Of a DNA stretch of 64,000 bases, positions 48,351 to 57,663 are shown piece by piece (position 1 is the first letter of the stretch; every line of letters begins with the position of its first letter). Source of the DNA: JBBCJR01 sp037190805 (lineage in GTDB: Bacteria > Pseudomonadota > Alphaproteobacteria > Sphingomonadales > Sphingomonadaceae); the NCBI GenBank assembly GCA_037190805.1, contig JBBCJR010000014.1, forward strand, positions 62,001 to 126,000. The letters are read 5' to 3'. Both the position numbers and the translations under genes were made by a program. The notes under the pieces are model-generated. The model worked only from the letters and a program-made list of their open reading frames with translations. It was not told the DNA's origin and did no database searches.

Positions 48351-50615
48351 ATGCCGAGCGATGATCGTCTGCAGTTTTCCGACCGTGAAGCCCTCCAGTT
48401 CCATTCTCGGGGCCGACCGGGCAAGATCGAGATCGTCTCGTCCAAGCCGATGGCGTCCCAGCGCGACCTGAGCCTCGCCTATTCGCCCGGCGTCGCCGCG
48501 CCGGTGCGGGCCATCGCCGCCGACCCGAACACCGCCTATGACTACACCGCCAAGGGCAATCTGGTAGCCGTGATCTCGAACGGCACGGCGATCCTGGGTC
48601 TCGGCGACCTCGGTGCGCTGGCGTCCAAGCCGGTGATGGAAGGCAAGGCGGTGCTGTTCAAGCGGTTCGCCGATGTCGACGCCATCGACCTGGAGGTCGC
48701 GACCACCGACGCCGAAACCTTCATCAACGCCATCGCGGTGCTGGAACCAAGCTTTGGCGGCATCAACCTCGAGGATATCGCCGCGCCCGACTGTTTCATC
48801 ATCGAGCAGACCCTGCGCGAGCGGATGAACATTCCGGTCTTTCACGACGACCAGCACGGCACCGCGATCATCACCGCCGCCGGCCTCATCAACGCCTGCC
48901 TGCTGACGGGGCGCGACATCCGCGACATCAAGGTGGTGGTGAACGGCGCCGGCGCCGCCGCCATCGCCTGCACCTCGCTGATCAAGGCGATGGGCCTGCC
49001 GGGCGACCAGCTGATCATGTGCGACCGCTCAGGCGTCATCTATCGCGGGCGCGAAGAGGCGATGGACCAGTGGAAATCCGCCCATGCGGTCGATACCACC
49101 GCCCGCACGCTGACGGAGGCGCTGGAGGGCGCGGACGTGTTCCTGGGCCTGTCGGCGGCGGGCGCGCTGAAGCCCGAGATGATCCGGAAGATGGCGCCCA
49201 ATCCGATCATCTTCGCGATGGCCAATCCCGATCCCGAAATATCGCCGCCAGACGCCCATGCGGCGCGGCCGGACGCGATCGTCGCCACAGGACGTTCGGA
49301 CTATCCGAATCAGGTCAACAACGTGCTCGGCTTTCCGTTCATCTTTCGCGGTGCCCTCGACGTCCGGGCGACGACGATCAACGAGGAGATGAAGATCGCC
49401 GCCGCCAACGCGCTGGCCGAACTCGCCCGGCAGCAGGTGCCGGAAGAGGTCGCCATGGCCTATGGCGGCCAGCGCCAGACCTTCGGGCGCGACTATATCA
49501 TCCCCGCGCCGTTCGACCCCAGGCTGATCGAGGTGGTGCCCGCCGCCGTCGCCCGCGCGGCCATGGAAACCGGCGTCGCCCGCCGCCCGATCCTGGACGA
49601 GCAGGCCTATCGCCAGGAACTGCGCGCTCGCCTCAACCCCACCACGTCGATCCTCGCCACCGCGCACCAGACGGCCCGTGCCCATCCCAAGCGCGTGATC
49701 TTCGCCGAAGCGGAGGAGGAGGTGGTGCTGCGCGCCGCCATCGACTTCGCCAATGGCGGCTATGGCGTCCCGGTGCTGGTCGGGCGCGACGACGAGGTCA
49801 TCGACCAGCTGAAGGCCCTGGGCGTCACGGATCCCAGCCGGTTCGAAATCCAGAACAGCCGCGTATCGCCACTGGTGCCGGACATGGTGAACCTGCTCTA
49901 TCAGCGCCAGCAGCGCCGCGGCCTCACCCATCGCGACTGCGTGCGGCTGGTCAATCAGGACCGCCATGTCTTTGCCAGTCTGCTGCTGGCGATGGGCCAT
50001 GGCGACGTCCTCATCACCGGCGTCACCCGTCATTTCCAGCAGACGATCGGGCAGGTCCGCCTTGCCGTCGACCAGACGCCCGGCCAGACTCCGTTCGGCG
50101 TCCACATCCATGTCGGCCAGTCGGAAACGGTGTTCATCGCCGACACGACGATGAATGAGCGGCCCAGCCCGACCCAGCTGGCCGACATCGCGGAAGGCAC
50201 CGCCGCCGTCGCCCGGCGGCTGGGCACCGATCCGCGCGTCGCATTCCTCAGCTATTCCAACTTCGGCAATCCGCCGGGCAACTGGCTGGACAATATCCGC
50301 GACGCGGTGGCGATCCTCGACCAGCGCGGCGTCGGGTTCGAATATGAGGGTGAAATGGCGCCTGACACCGCCCTCAACCCTGACCTGATGAAGCATTATC
50401 CGTTCAGCCGCCTGTCGGGGACGGCGAACGTGCTGGTGATGCCGGGTCTGCAATCGGCCAACATCTCGGCCAAGCTGCTGAAAGAGCTGGGCGGCGGATC
50501 GGTGATCGGCCCCTACCTCGTCGGTATGGCGAAGCCGGTGCAGGTGGCGGCGATGACGTCCACGGCCAGCGACCTGCTCACCATGGCGGTGCTGGCCTCG
50601 GCGGGAGTGGTGTGA
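48351..50615 (+). CDS. maeB: NADP-dependent malic enzyme with phosphotransacetylase-like domain
   Basis: This enzyme decarboxylates malate to pyruvate with NADP+. The 754-residue product has an N-terminal malic enzyme part (SLAYSPGVAAPVRAIAADPN, then HDDQHGTAIITAAGLINAC, then VVVNGAGAAAIACTSLIKAM) and, from about residue 430, a phosphotransacetylase-like domain without obvious need for catalysis that binds acetyl-CoA as regulator. ATG 48351 is chosen with GGGGAGAAG upstream. It overlaps the following hydroxyacyl-CoA dehydrogenase by TGATG. Confidence 0.95.
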   Translation: MPSDDRLQFSDREALQFHSRGRPGKIEIVSSKPMASQRDLSLAYSPGVAAPVRAIAADPNTAYDYTAKGNLVAVISNGTAILGLGDLGALASKPVMEGKAVLFKRFADVDAIDLEVATTDAETFINAIAVLEPSFGGINLEDIAAPDCFIIEQTLRERMNIPVFHDDQHGTAIITAAGLINACLLTGRDIRDIKVVVNGAGAAAIACTSLIKAMGLPGDQLIMCDRSGVIYRGREEAMDQWKSAHAVDTTARTLTEALEGADVFLGLSAAGALKPEMIRKMAPNPIIFAMANPDPEISPPDAHAARPDAIVATGRSDYPNQVNNVLGFPFIFRGALDVRATTINEEMKIAAANALAELARQQVPEEVAMAYGGQRQTFGRDYIIPAPFDPRLIEVVPAAVARAAMETGVARRPILDEQAYRQELRARLNPTTSILATAHQTARAHPKRVIFAEAEEEVVLRAAIDFANGGYGVPVLVGRDDEVIDQLKALGVTDPSRFEIQNSRVSPLVPDMVNLLYQRQQRRGLTHRDCVRLVNQDRHVFASLLLAMGHGDVLITGVTRHFQQTIGQVRLAVDQTPGQTPFGVHIHVGQSETVFIADTTMNERPSPTQLADIAEGTAAVARRLGTDPRVAFLSYSNFGNPPGNWLDNIRDAVAILDQRGVGFEYEGEMAPDTALNPDLMKHYPFSRLSGTANVLVMPGLQSANISAKLLKELGGGSVIGPYLVGMAKPVQVAAMTSTASDLLTMAVLASAGVV

Positions 50616-51487
50616 TGATCAAGACGGTTGCGGTGATCGGCGCCGGCCAGATGGGGGCCGGCATCGCGCAGGTAAGCGCGGCGGCGGGCTATCGGGTCCT
50701 GCTGTCCGACATCGACAAGGCGGCAGCCGACAAGGGCCGCGCCGGGATCGAGAAGCGTCTGGCCCGTGCCCGCGACAAGGGCGATCTAAGCGCCGACGAG
50801 GCCGTCGCCATCCTCGGCCGGGTCGAAACCTTCGGCGACCTCTCCACCCTGGGCGAGGCCGATCTGGTCATCGAAGCGGCGACCGAGAACGAGGCGGTAA
50901 AGCACAAGATCTTCGGCGATGCCGCCGCGCGACTGGGCGCCGAGGCGATCCTGGCCACCAACACCTCGTCGATCTCGATCACCCGACTGGCGCGCTCCTC
51001 GCCCGATCCCAAGCGCTTCGTCGGCGTCCATTTCTTCAATCCCGTGCCGGTGATGGCGCTGGTCGAGCTGATCCCCGGCCTCGCGACCGCGCCCGAGACG
51101 GTCCAGAAGGTCGAAGCCTTCGCCGTCAGCCTCGGCAAGACGGTGGTGACGTCGGCGGATAGCCCCGGCTTCATCGTCAACCGCATCCTGCTGCCGATGC
51201 TGAATGAGGCCTGCTTCGCGCTCGGTGAAGGCGTGGCCAGCATCCGCGACATCGACACCGCCGTCACGCTGGGCCTCGCCCATCCGATGGGGCCGCTGAC
51301 GCTGGCCGATTTCGTCGGGCTGGACACCTGCCTCGCCATCTGCCGGGTGCTGCACGAGGCAACGGGCGATCCGAAGTTCCGGCCCGCGCCACTGCTGGTC
51401 AAATATGTCGAGGCCGGCTGGCTGGGCCGCAAGTCCGGCCGCGGCTTCTATGATTATTCAGGCGACGCGCCGGTGCCGACGCGCTAA
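50615..51487 (+). CDS. 3-hydroxybutyryl-CoA dehydrogenase
   Basis: This enzyme interconverts 3-hydroxybutyryl-CoA and acetoacetyl-CoA. The 290-residue product has the NAD motif VIGAGQMGAGIAQVSAAAGY at the start, the family segment VGVHFFNPVPVMALVELIPG with the catalytic His, and a C-terminal helical domain (YVEAGWLGRKSGRGFYDYSG). The start ATG 50615 overlaps the maeB stop. The pairing with malic enzyme suggests joint use in acetyl-CoA or short-chain acyl metabolism. Confidence 0.92.
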   Translation: MIKTVAVIGAGQMGAGIAQVSAAAGYRVLLSDIDKAAADKGRAGIEKRLARARDKGDLSADEAVAILGRVETFGDLSTLGEADLVIEAATENEAVKHKIFGDAAARLGAEAILATNTSSISITRLARSSPDPKRFVGVHFFNPVPVMALVELIPGLATAPETVQKVEAFAVSLGKTVVTSADSPGFIVNRILLPMLNEACFALGEGVASIRDIDTAVTLGLAHPMGPLTLADFVGLDTCLAICRVLHEATGDPKFRPAPLLVKYVEAGWLGRKSGRGFYDYSGDAPVPTR

Positions 51488-51498
51488 AGGCCCGCCCC

Positions 51499-52404
51499 AT
51501 GTCGACCAGCCACGCTCCCGACCCGACACTGCTCGCCCGCGCCGAGACCCTGACCGAGGCGCTGCCTTATCTGCAGCGCTATGCCGGTCAGACCTTCGTG
51601 GTGAAATATGGTGGCCATGCCATGGGCGATCCCGAACTGGCGCGCGATTTCGCCGAGGATGTGGTGCTGCTGAAGGCAGTGGGCATCAATCCGGTCGTCG
51701 TCCATGGCGGCGGGCCACAGATCGGCGCCATGCTGAAGAAGCTGGGCGTCGAGAGCCGCTTCGTCGACGGGCTGCGCGTCACCGACGCCGAGACCGCGAC
51801 GGTGGCCGAGATGGTGCTGTCGGGTGCCATCAACAAGGAACTGGTGTCGTGGATCGACCGTGCCGGCGGCCGCGCCGTGGGCATTTCCGGCAAGGACGCG
51901 CGGCTGGTCGTGGCGCGCAAGCTGGAACGCACCGTGCGCGATCCCGACAGCAATATCGAGCGGGTTCTCGACCTCGGCTTCGTCGGCGATCCGGCGGTGA
52001 TCAACCGCGACATCCTCGACACGCTGAGCGCGGCGGGCGTCATCCCCGTCGTCGCCCCGATCGGCGTCGGCGAGGACGGGCAGACCTACAACATCAACGC
52101 CGACACCATGGCCGGCGCCATCGCCGCCGCCATGGGGGCGGCGCGGTTGTTCCTGCTGACCGACGTCGCCGGCGTGCTGGACGCCGACAAGCGCCTGTTG
52201 ACCGACCTGACGCCCGCCGACATCGCCCGGCTGCGGGCCGACGGCACCATCCACGGCGGCATGATTCCGAAGCTGGAAACCTGCGTCAGCGCAGTTGAAG
52301 GCGGCGTCGACGCGGCGGTGGTGCTGGACGGCCGGGTGCCGCACGCCATGCTGATCGAAATGTTCACCCGTCGCGGCGCCGGCACCTTGATCCGGCGCGG
52401 CTGA
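51499..52404 (+). CDS. argB: Acetylglutamate kinase
   Basis: ArgB phosphorylates N-acetylglutamate in arginine synthesis. The 301-residue product has the kinase motifs FVVKYGGHAMGDPELARDFA, GINPVVVHGGGPQIGAMLKK and FLLTDVAGVLDADKRLLTDL. The N-terminal extension of about 25 residues before the core helix is of the type seen in arginine-sensitive hexameric enzymes. argG, another arginine gene, is at 60252-61472. Confidence 0.96.
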   Translation: MSTSHAPDPTLLARAETLTEALPYLQRYAGQTFVVKYGGHAMGDPELARDFAEDVVLLKAVGINPVVVHGGGPQIGAMLKKLGVESRFVDGLRVTDAETATVAEMVLSGAINKELVSWIDRAGGRAVGISGKDARLVVARKLERTVRDPDSNIERVLDLGFVGDPAVINRDILDTLSAAGVIPVVAPIGVGEDGQTYNINADTMAGAIAAAMGAARLFLLTDVAGVLDADKRLLTDLTPADIARLRADGTIHGGMIPKLETCVSAVEGGVDAAVVLDGRVPHAMLIEMFTRRGAGTLIRRG

Positions 52405-52464
52405 TCCGATGCCATTCCCACGAAAAGCAGTCGCACGCATGACAGTCGCACAGGGGAGCGCCGA

Positions 52465-52767
52465 ATGAACACCGTCCTTGGTCTGGTCGGCATCGTCCAG
52501 ATGCTGCTCACGATCGCGATCTGGGCGCTGGTCATCCAGGCCGTGCTGTCCTGGCTGATCGCGTTCAACGTCATCAATACCTACAACGACTTCGTGCGCA
52601 CGGTGGTGGTCACCCTCGACCGGCTGAGCGAACCGCTGCTGCGTCCCATCCGGCGTGTCCTGCCGCCACTGGGCGGAGTTGACCTGTCGTCGCTGGCGCT
52701 GATCCTGATCCTGATCGGGTTCCGCGACTATCTGATACCGGGGGTCGTCACCGACCTGCTGCTGTGA
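52465..52767 (+). CDS. YggT family membrane protein
   Basis: The 100-residue product has two hydrophobic helices (GIVQMLLTIAIWALVIQAVL at the start and LSSLALILILIGFRDYLIPG near the end) around the PLLRPIRRVLPPLGGVDLS motif of the YggT family, linked to osmotic shock or cell division factors in other bacteria. GGGGAGCG precedes the ATG. It overlaps the following yggU-type gene by GTGA. Confidence 0.9.
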   Translation: MNTVLGLVGIVQMLLTIAIWALVIQAVLSWLIAFNVINTYNDFVRTVVVTLDRLSEPLLRPIRRVLPPLGGVDLSSLALILILIGFRDYLIPGVVTDLLL

Positions 52768-53084
52768 CCGCCTGGCGGGAAGGCGGCGACGGCCTGTTGC
52801 TCGACATCCGGGTGACGCCGCGTGGCGGACGCGATGCGATCGAGGGCCCGAGGCAACTTGCGGACGGACGAACCGTTCTCGCACTCAGGGTCGCCAGCGT
52901 CGCTGAGGACGGCGCTGCCACGGCGGCGGCGATCCGGCTGGTGGCCAAGGCAGCCGGCATCCCGCCGAGCGCGGTCAGCCTGGCCAGCGGCCGCACGGCG
53001 CGCGTGAAACGGCTCAATCTCGCTGGTGACGCGCAAGCACTGGCAATACGGCTTGAACAGATGATCAAGGATCGGAACCAATGA
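52764..53084 (+). CDS. DUF167/YggU family protein
   Basis: The 106-residue product has the DUF167 core (LLDIRVTPRGGRDAIEGPRQ, then RLVAKAAGIPPSAVSLASGR and TARVKRLNL). Function is unknown. The start is GTG 52764, overlapping the yggT stop, and the end overlaps the folD ATG. The order yggT-yggU-folD is common in alphaproteobacteria. Confidence 0.88.
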   Translation: MTAWREGGDGLLLDIRVTPRGGRDAIEGPRQLADGRTVLALRVASVAEDGAATAAAIRLVAKAAGIPPSAVSLASGRTARVKRLNLAGDAQALAIRLEQMIKDRNQ

Positions 53085-53971
53085 GCGCACGCGTGATCGA
53101 CGGCAAGGCATTCGCCGCCAGCCTCAGGGACCGGGTCGCGGCGGGCGTCGCGTCGTTCGCAGCAACGACGGGCCGCGCGCCGGGTCTTGCGGTCGTGCTG
53201 GTCGGCGAGGACCCGGCCTCGTCTGTCTATGTCCGGTCAAAGGGCAAGGCGACCAAGGATGCCGGCATGGTCAGCATCGAACACCGCCTCCCCGCCAGCG
53301 CGACCGGAGACGAGCTGCTGGCGCTGATCGATCAGCTCAACCAGGCGGAGGAGGTCGATGGCATCCTTGTCCAGCTGCCGCTGCCGGCGCAGATCGACGA
53401 GGCAGCGGTGATCGCCGCGATCGACCCCGACAAGGACGTCGACGGCTTTCACATCGTCAATGCCGGCCGGCTGGCGGTCGGGACAAGAGGGCTGGTGCCA
53501 TGCACACCCTTGGGCTGCCTGATGCTGCTGAAGGACGAACTGGGCGATCTGTCCGGTCTCGACGCCGTGGTCGTGGGCCGGTCCAACATCGTCGGCAAGC
53601 CGATGGCACAGCTGCTGCTTGCCGAGAGCTGCACCGTCACCATCGCCCACTCGCGGACCCGCAATCTCGCCGAGGTGGTGCGCCGTGCCGATATCGTCGT
53701 CGCCGCCGTCGGCCGCCCGGAAATGGTCAAGGGCGCCTGGCTGAAGGACGGCGCCACCGTCATCGATGTTGGCATCAACCGCGTGCCGGCGGCCGAGGAA
53801 GACAAGACCCGGCTGGTCGGTGACGTCGATTTCGCCGAGGCGATGGGCCATGTCGGCGCCATCACGCCCGTGCCGGGCGGGGTCGGGCCGATGACCATTG
53901 CCGTCCTGCTGCGTAACACGCTGGTCGCGGCGCATGCCCGCGCCGGTCTGGCGCCGCCCGCCGATCTGTGA
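53081..53971 (+). CDS. folD: Methylenetetrahydrofolate dehydrogenase/cyclohydrolase FolD
   Basis: FolD interconverts one-carbon forms of tetrahydrofolate with NADP+. The 296-residue product has the catalytic SVYVRSKGKATKDAGMVSIE with YxxxK, DGILVQLPLP, the cofactor motif VVGRSNIVGKPMAQLLLAES and PVPGGVGPMTIAVLL. The C-terminal end is slightly extended. The start overlaps yggU (ATGA). Confidence 0.96.
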   Translation: MSARVIDGKAFAASLRDRVAAGVASFAATTGRAPGLAVVLVGEDPASSVYVRSKGKATKDAGMVSIEHRLPASATGDELLALIDQLNQAEEVDGILVQLPLPAQIDEAAVIAAIDPDKDVDGFHIVNAGRLAVGTRGLVPCTPLGCLMLLKDELGDLSGLDAVVVGRSNIVGKPMAQLLLAESCTVTIAHSRTRNLAEVVRRADIVVAAVGRPEMVKGAWLKDGATVIDVGINRVPAAEEDKTRLVGDVDFAEAMGHVGAITPVPGGVGPMTIAVLLRNTLVAAHARAGLAPPADL

Positions 53972-53984
53972 GACGACGGCGCCC

Positions 53985-54608
53985 GTGACTGAACTCTTCA
54001 TCTCGGCGCTGATCAGCTTCTTCGTCCTTATCGACCCGCCCGGCTGCGCGCCGATCTTTGCGGGGCTGACCGACGGCGCGACCCAGCGCGAGCGGCGGTC
54101 GATGGCGATCCGCGCCGTGCTGATCGCCGGCGCGATCCTGCTCGGCTTCGGCCTGGTCGGACAACCGCTGCTGGGCGCGCTCGGCATCAGCATGGACGCC
54201 TTCCGGATCGCTGGGGGAGTGATGCTGTTCGCGATCGCCATCGAGATGGTCTATGATCGTCGCACCGTGCGCCGTGAGGAACGGGCCGAGGCCGCCCGCG
54301 CCGATCCCAAGGTCGAGGATATCTCCGTCTTCCCGATGGCGATCCCGATGATCGCCGGGCCCGGATCGATCGCGTCGATCATGCTGGCGATGTCGCGCGC
54401 GCCCAGCCTTGGCGCGCAGGCGATGGTCCTGCTGGCCCTCGCGCTGGTCCTGGCCCTCACCCTCGTCGCGTTGCTGGCGGCGGGACCGGTGATGCGGGTC
54501 CTGGGGGACAAGGTGGAGGCCGCGGTGACCCGCCTGCTCGGCGTCATCCTCGCCGCGCTCGCCGCCCAGTTCATCATCGACGGTATCCGGGGCGCGTTCA
54601 GCCTGTAA
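53985..54608 (+). CDS. MarC family integral membrane protein
   Basis: The 207-residue product has six transmembrane segments and the MarC motifs FFVLIDPPGCAPIFAGLTDG at the start and FPMAIPMIAGPGSIASIMLA in the middle. The physiological role of MarC proteins is not settled. GTG 53985 is taken as start; frame upstream overlaps folD and does not match. Its end overlaps the converging GT-C-like gene by 11 bases. Confidence 0.88.
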   Translation: MTELFISALISFFVLIDPPGCAPIFAGLTDGATQRERRSMAIRAVLIAGAILLGFGLVGQPLLGALGISMDAFRIAGGVMLFAIAIEMVYDRRTVRREERAEAARADPKVEDISVFPMAIPMIAGPGSIASIMLAMSRAPSLGAQAMVLLALALVLALTLVALLAAGPVMRVLGDKVEAAVTRLLGVILAALAAQFIIDGIRGAFSL

Positions 54609-56388
54609 CGCGATAGAGGCGGTAGGAAACGCCTTTCGGCAGCGGCAGCCGCGTCAGCCAGGTAGGCACCTCGCCCTTTTCAAGCCGGGCATAGAAGCCG
54701 CTTGGGCCGCGCGAGGTGTAGATGGTCGATTCCGACGTGCCCGGACAGATCATCACATAAGCCGCGCCATAACGCCGGGCGATCTCGCGCGCATTGTCCG
54801 GGCTTCCTATCCAGCCCTCCATGACATCGGCGATCGCCTTGCCGTTGCGATGATAGGGACCGATCAAGGGCCGCTGGCCGCTGTGGACGATGATCCGCGG
54901 CGACAGGTCGATGAAGGTCATCATCACCCCCGCCGGATAGCGGTCGAGCTGCCGGAGCCGCGCCGGCACCGCGCAGGCCGCGTCGGTGCGACGAAAGCCG
55001 CTGCTGCGCTTGGTATCGGGATCGGGAATCGTCTTCACCAGCCACTGGCCGGCAAGGCCGGACGCGATCATGAACGCCGCCACCGAGCCCAGCACCCGGA
55101 CCGCGACGTTGTCGTAGCTGCGCGCCCACTGGAACAGCATCCAGGTCAGCACTGCGGCGCCCGGCACCGCCAGCGCCTGCGCCATGATGCCCGCGCGGGT
55201 CTGGGTGAAGGCGAGCGCGACGCCGAACAGGGTGAACGCCGTCACCACCGTCCACCGCCAGCGCACATCGGTGTCGTGCCGGTCGCGCCACAAAGCGACG
55301 GCGGCGCCGATCAGGCCAGCCACGGGCAACGACAGCACCCCGGTCTGGACCAGCAACGACTGCTCGTAGACCGGCCGCGCCTCGCGGACGTTGTCGAGCC
55401 AGATGCGGCGCGCCTCGGCATCGACAGCGCTGTAGGGGTCGAGCACGCAGGTGGGGTGGAGGCCAAATACGTAGGCGGCCGCCACCGCGCCGACCACGAC
55501 GACCAGCCCCAGCCGCAGGCGCCGCCGCGGCACGGCGAAGCGCGTCACCAGCATCGCGCCGGCACCACCCAGCAGCACCGGCGCCAGCCACACATCGGAT
55601 AGCACGTCGCACCAGGGCAGTGCCCGATTGGCGGGGGTAATGAAAACCAGATAGGCCAGCGCCGTGCTGCCCGCCGCGGCCGCGCCGAAGGCCGCGAAGC
55701 GGTCGCCCTCGCGCTCGTCGAGCACCCAGGCGGCGGCGGCGATGGCGCCACCCAGCCCCAGATAGGGCAATGTCTCGACCCCGATCGCCAGGGACAGGCC
55801 CACGCACAGGCCCGCAATGGCCCCGCCCAGCGCCGACCGCCGCATCAACAGGCCCAGCACCATGACCAGGACGAAGGCGATCTGCCAGCCATGATGGTCG
55901 ATCCTCAACGGCGTCAGCATGCCGAGCGCCGAATGGGCACACATCAGCAGCGCCGGGCCAAGAATCCACACCGCCGGCTCGATCGTCCGGCGCACGATTC
56001 CGGCGACTGCCGCCATCGCCACCAGCAAGGGCAGGAGCGGTGCGACCGTCACCGCGAACCGGTCCGCGAACTCAGGCGCTCCGACCGCCCGCGCCAGGAG
56101 GATGAGGCCAGCCAGTGGCAGGTCGACGAGGCGGCTCCAGTGGATGTCGGCCCCGTCCGGCCACAGCATCCGATGCTGGCGGAGATCGGACCAGCCCTGC
56201 CCGGCCAGCCAGTCGCGGACTTGCTGGAGACGCATATTGTCGTCGGTATCGGGGAGCGACAGGATGGCGATCGTTCGCCATTCGTTGGCGATCAGCAGCC
56301 CCGACGCCGCGATCCAGACAAGCAGGAGCAGCCACAGCCACCGTCGGTCGCGGCGTACGGGAGAAACGGCGGCGGCTTCGTCGGTCAT
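54598..56388 (-). CDS. Polytopic membrane protein, GT-C/oligosaccharyltransferase-like
   Basis: The 596-residue product has about ten to twelve transmembrane segments in residues 15-450 and a soluble C-terminal domain. Acidic motifs typical of GT-C enzymes are visible in the first half: LPDTDDNMRLQQ (about 45-56), IHWSRLVDLP (about 82-91) and LRIDHHGWQ (about 161-169). The last recalls the DHH of STT3-type transferases. No family is recognised with confidence. The start is ATG 56388 with GAGG upstream; the frame stays open to a TTG at 56436. Its neighbours (GtrA-like, methyltransferase, GtrB-like, second GT-C-like) suggest lipid-linked sugar transfer. Confidence 0.6.
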   Translation of the reverse strand: MTDEAAAVSPVRRDRRWLWLLLLVWIAASGLLIANEWRTIAILSLPDTDDNMRLQQVRDWLAGQGWSDLRQHRMLWPDGADIHWSRLVDLPLAGLILLARAVGAPEFADRFAVTVAPLLPLLVAMAAVAGIVRRTIEPAVWILGPALLMCAHSALGMLTPLRIDHHGWQIAFVLVMVLGLLMRRSALGGAIAGLCVGLSLAIGVETLPYLGLGGAIAAAAWVLDEREGDRFAAFGAAAAGSTALAYLVFITPANRALPWCDVLSDVWLAPVLLGGAGAMLVTRFAVPRRRLRLGLVVVVGAVAAAYVFGLHPTCVLDPYSAVDAEARRIWLDNVREARPVYEQSLLVQTGVLSLPVAGLIGAAVALWRDRHDTDVRWRWTVVTAFTLFGVALAFTQTRAGIMAQALAVPGAAVLTWMLFQWARSYDNVAVRVLGSVAAFMIASGLAGQWLVKTIPDPDTKRSSGFRRTDAACAVPARLRQLDRYPAGVMMTFIDLSPRIIVHSGQRPLIGPYHRNGKAIADVMEGWIGSPDNAREIARRYGAAYVMICPGTSESTIYTSRGPSGFYARLEKGEVPTWLTRLPLPKGVSYRLYRVTG

Positions 56389-56521
56389 CGGACTGCGGCC
56401 TCGGGCGCTTTGCTGATTCGGGACGATGCCCGCCAAGCCATGCCCCTAGCGCCCCGCAGCTGCAACGACCAGAGTCTCGATCCCTCTCGCCCTGTCCCAC
56501 GCAGTCGACTAACGGAACCAG

Positions 56522-56935
56522 ATGATCGCCATCATCCAGCGACTGTCCAGCAATCCGGCCATGGCGCAACTCGTCCGCTTTGGCGTGTCGGGCGTCCTGC
56601 TCACCCTGCTTGTCTCAGCGGTCTATTGGCTGCTGGCCACGCCCTTCGGGATCGAGGCGCGGCTGGCCAGCACGCTCGCCTATCTGCTGGTCGTCGGTAT
56701 CGGATATATCCTGCACAGCCGCTACAGCTTTCGCGGGCATGGCGGCCGGGACCGTACGGCGGTTCGCACCACGCGCTTCTTCATCACCAGCTTCATCGGC
56801 TATCTGATGAATCTCGGCTTCGTCTGGCTGCTGGTCACGCATCTCGGGATGGCGACGTGGTGGCCGATCCTGGGCTTCCTGTTCGTGACACCGGTCGTCA
56901 CCTTCGTCCTCAACCGCCACTGGACCTTTTCCTGA
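56522..56935 (+). CDS. GtrA family protein
   Basis: GtrA proteins are four-helix membrane proteins thought to flip polyprenyl-linked sugars. The 137-residue product has four hydrophobic segments and the family pattern (QLVRFGVSGVLLTLLVSAVY, YLLVVGIGYILHSRYSFRG and TPVVTFVLNRHWTFS at the C-terminus). It overlaps the methyltransferase start as TGATG. Confidence 0.88.
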   Translation: MIAIIQRLSSNPAMAQLVRFGVSGVLLTLLVSAVYWLLATPFGIEARLASTLAYLLVVGIGYILHSRYSFRGHGGRDRTAVRTTRFFITSFIGYLMNLGFVWLLVTHLGMATWWPILGFLFVTPVVTFVLNRHWTFS

Positions 56936-57663
56936 TGGATCGGGCGCTGATCGACCACATGGCGACCAATGCCGACCGGCATTGGTGGTATGTCGCCCGC
57001 CGCGAGATTCTGGAGCGGCTGATCCACGATCGCATCGCGCCGCCGGCTGGCGGGAAAGTGATCGAGGTCGGTTGCGGCACGGGCCATAATCTGAACATGC
57101 TCGGTCGGTTCGGAACCGTGGATGCGGTCGAGCTTGACGCCTATGCCCGCGCCATCGCCCGCGATCGCGGCGCCAACGTCGTCGACGCCAGCTTGCCCGA
57201 GCTCGCCGGCGTGACGCGGGGCGCATATGATCTCGTCGCCTCGCTGGACGTTGTCGAACATGTGGATGACGACGTCGGCGCGCTGAGGGCCCTTGGCAGC
57301 CTGCTGGCGCCGGGCGGCCGACTGCTGGTGACGGTGCCGGCCTATTCCTGGCTGTGGAGCGCCCACGACGTCGCCAACCATCACAAGCGGCGCTATACTG
57401 CAACCACGCTGGCCGCCGCCGCCACGGCCGCCGGGTTGCGCGTCGAACGCATCGGCTATTTCAACATGCTGCTGTTGCCGCTGGTCCTCGCCGCACGTGC
57501 CGCCGGCCGTCTGACCGGACGAGAGGGCAGCGACGACGCCATGCCATCCCCGTCCGTCAACAGACTGCTGAAAGCGGTGTTCGGCCTGGAACGCTACTGG
57601 ATCGGGCGGGTGACGATGCCGGCGGGGGTGTCGATCGCGGCCGTGCTGGCCCCGGCGAAGTGA
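56935..57663 (+). CDS. Class I SAM-dependent methyltransferase
   Basis: The 242-residue product has the SAM-binding motif VIEVGCGTGHNLNMLGRFG, an acidic end of beta-2 (VDAVELDAYAR), and ASLDVVEHVDDDVGALRALG typical of UbiE/COQ5-like class I folds. The C-terminal half has a hydrophobic stretch (LLLPLVLAARAAGRL) that may associate with membrane. ATG 56935 overlaps the gtrA stop. The 3' end overlaps the converging GT2 gene by 70 bases. Likely substrate is a lipid-linked sugar or lipid in the gtr-like pathway (inferred). Confidence 0.82.
   Translation: MDRALIDHMATNADRHWWYVARREILERLIHDRIAPPAGGKVIEVGCGTGHNLNMLGRFGTVDAVELDAYARAIARDRGANVVDASLPELAGVTRGAYDLVASLDVVEHVDDDVGALRALGSLLAPGGRLLVTVPAYSWLWSAHDVANHHKRRYTATTLAAAATAAGLRVERIGYFNMLLLPLVLAARAAGRLTGREGSDDAMPSPSVNRLLKAVFGLERYWIGRVTMPAGVSIAAVLAPAK

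Noticed and set aside
55891..56934. Plus-strand frame continuous with the methyltransferase, giving a 590-codon product.
   Set aside because: The methyltransferase begins at ATG 56935, which overlaps the gtrA stop; the upstream part is antisense to the GT-C-like gene and overlaps gtrA out of frame.
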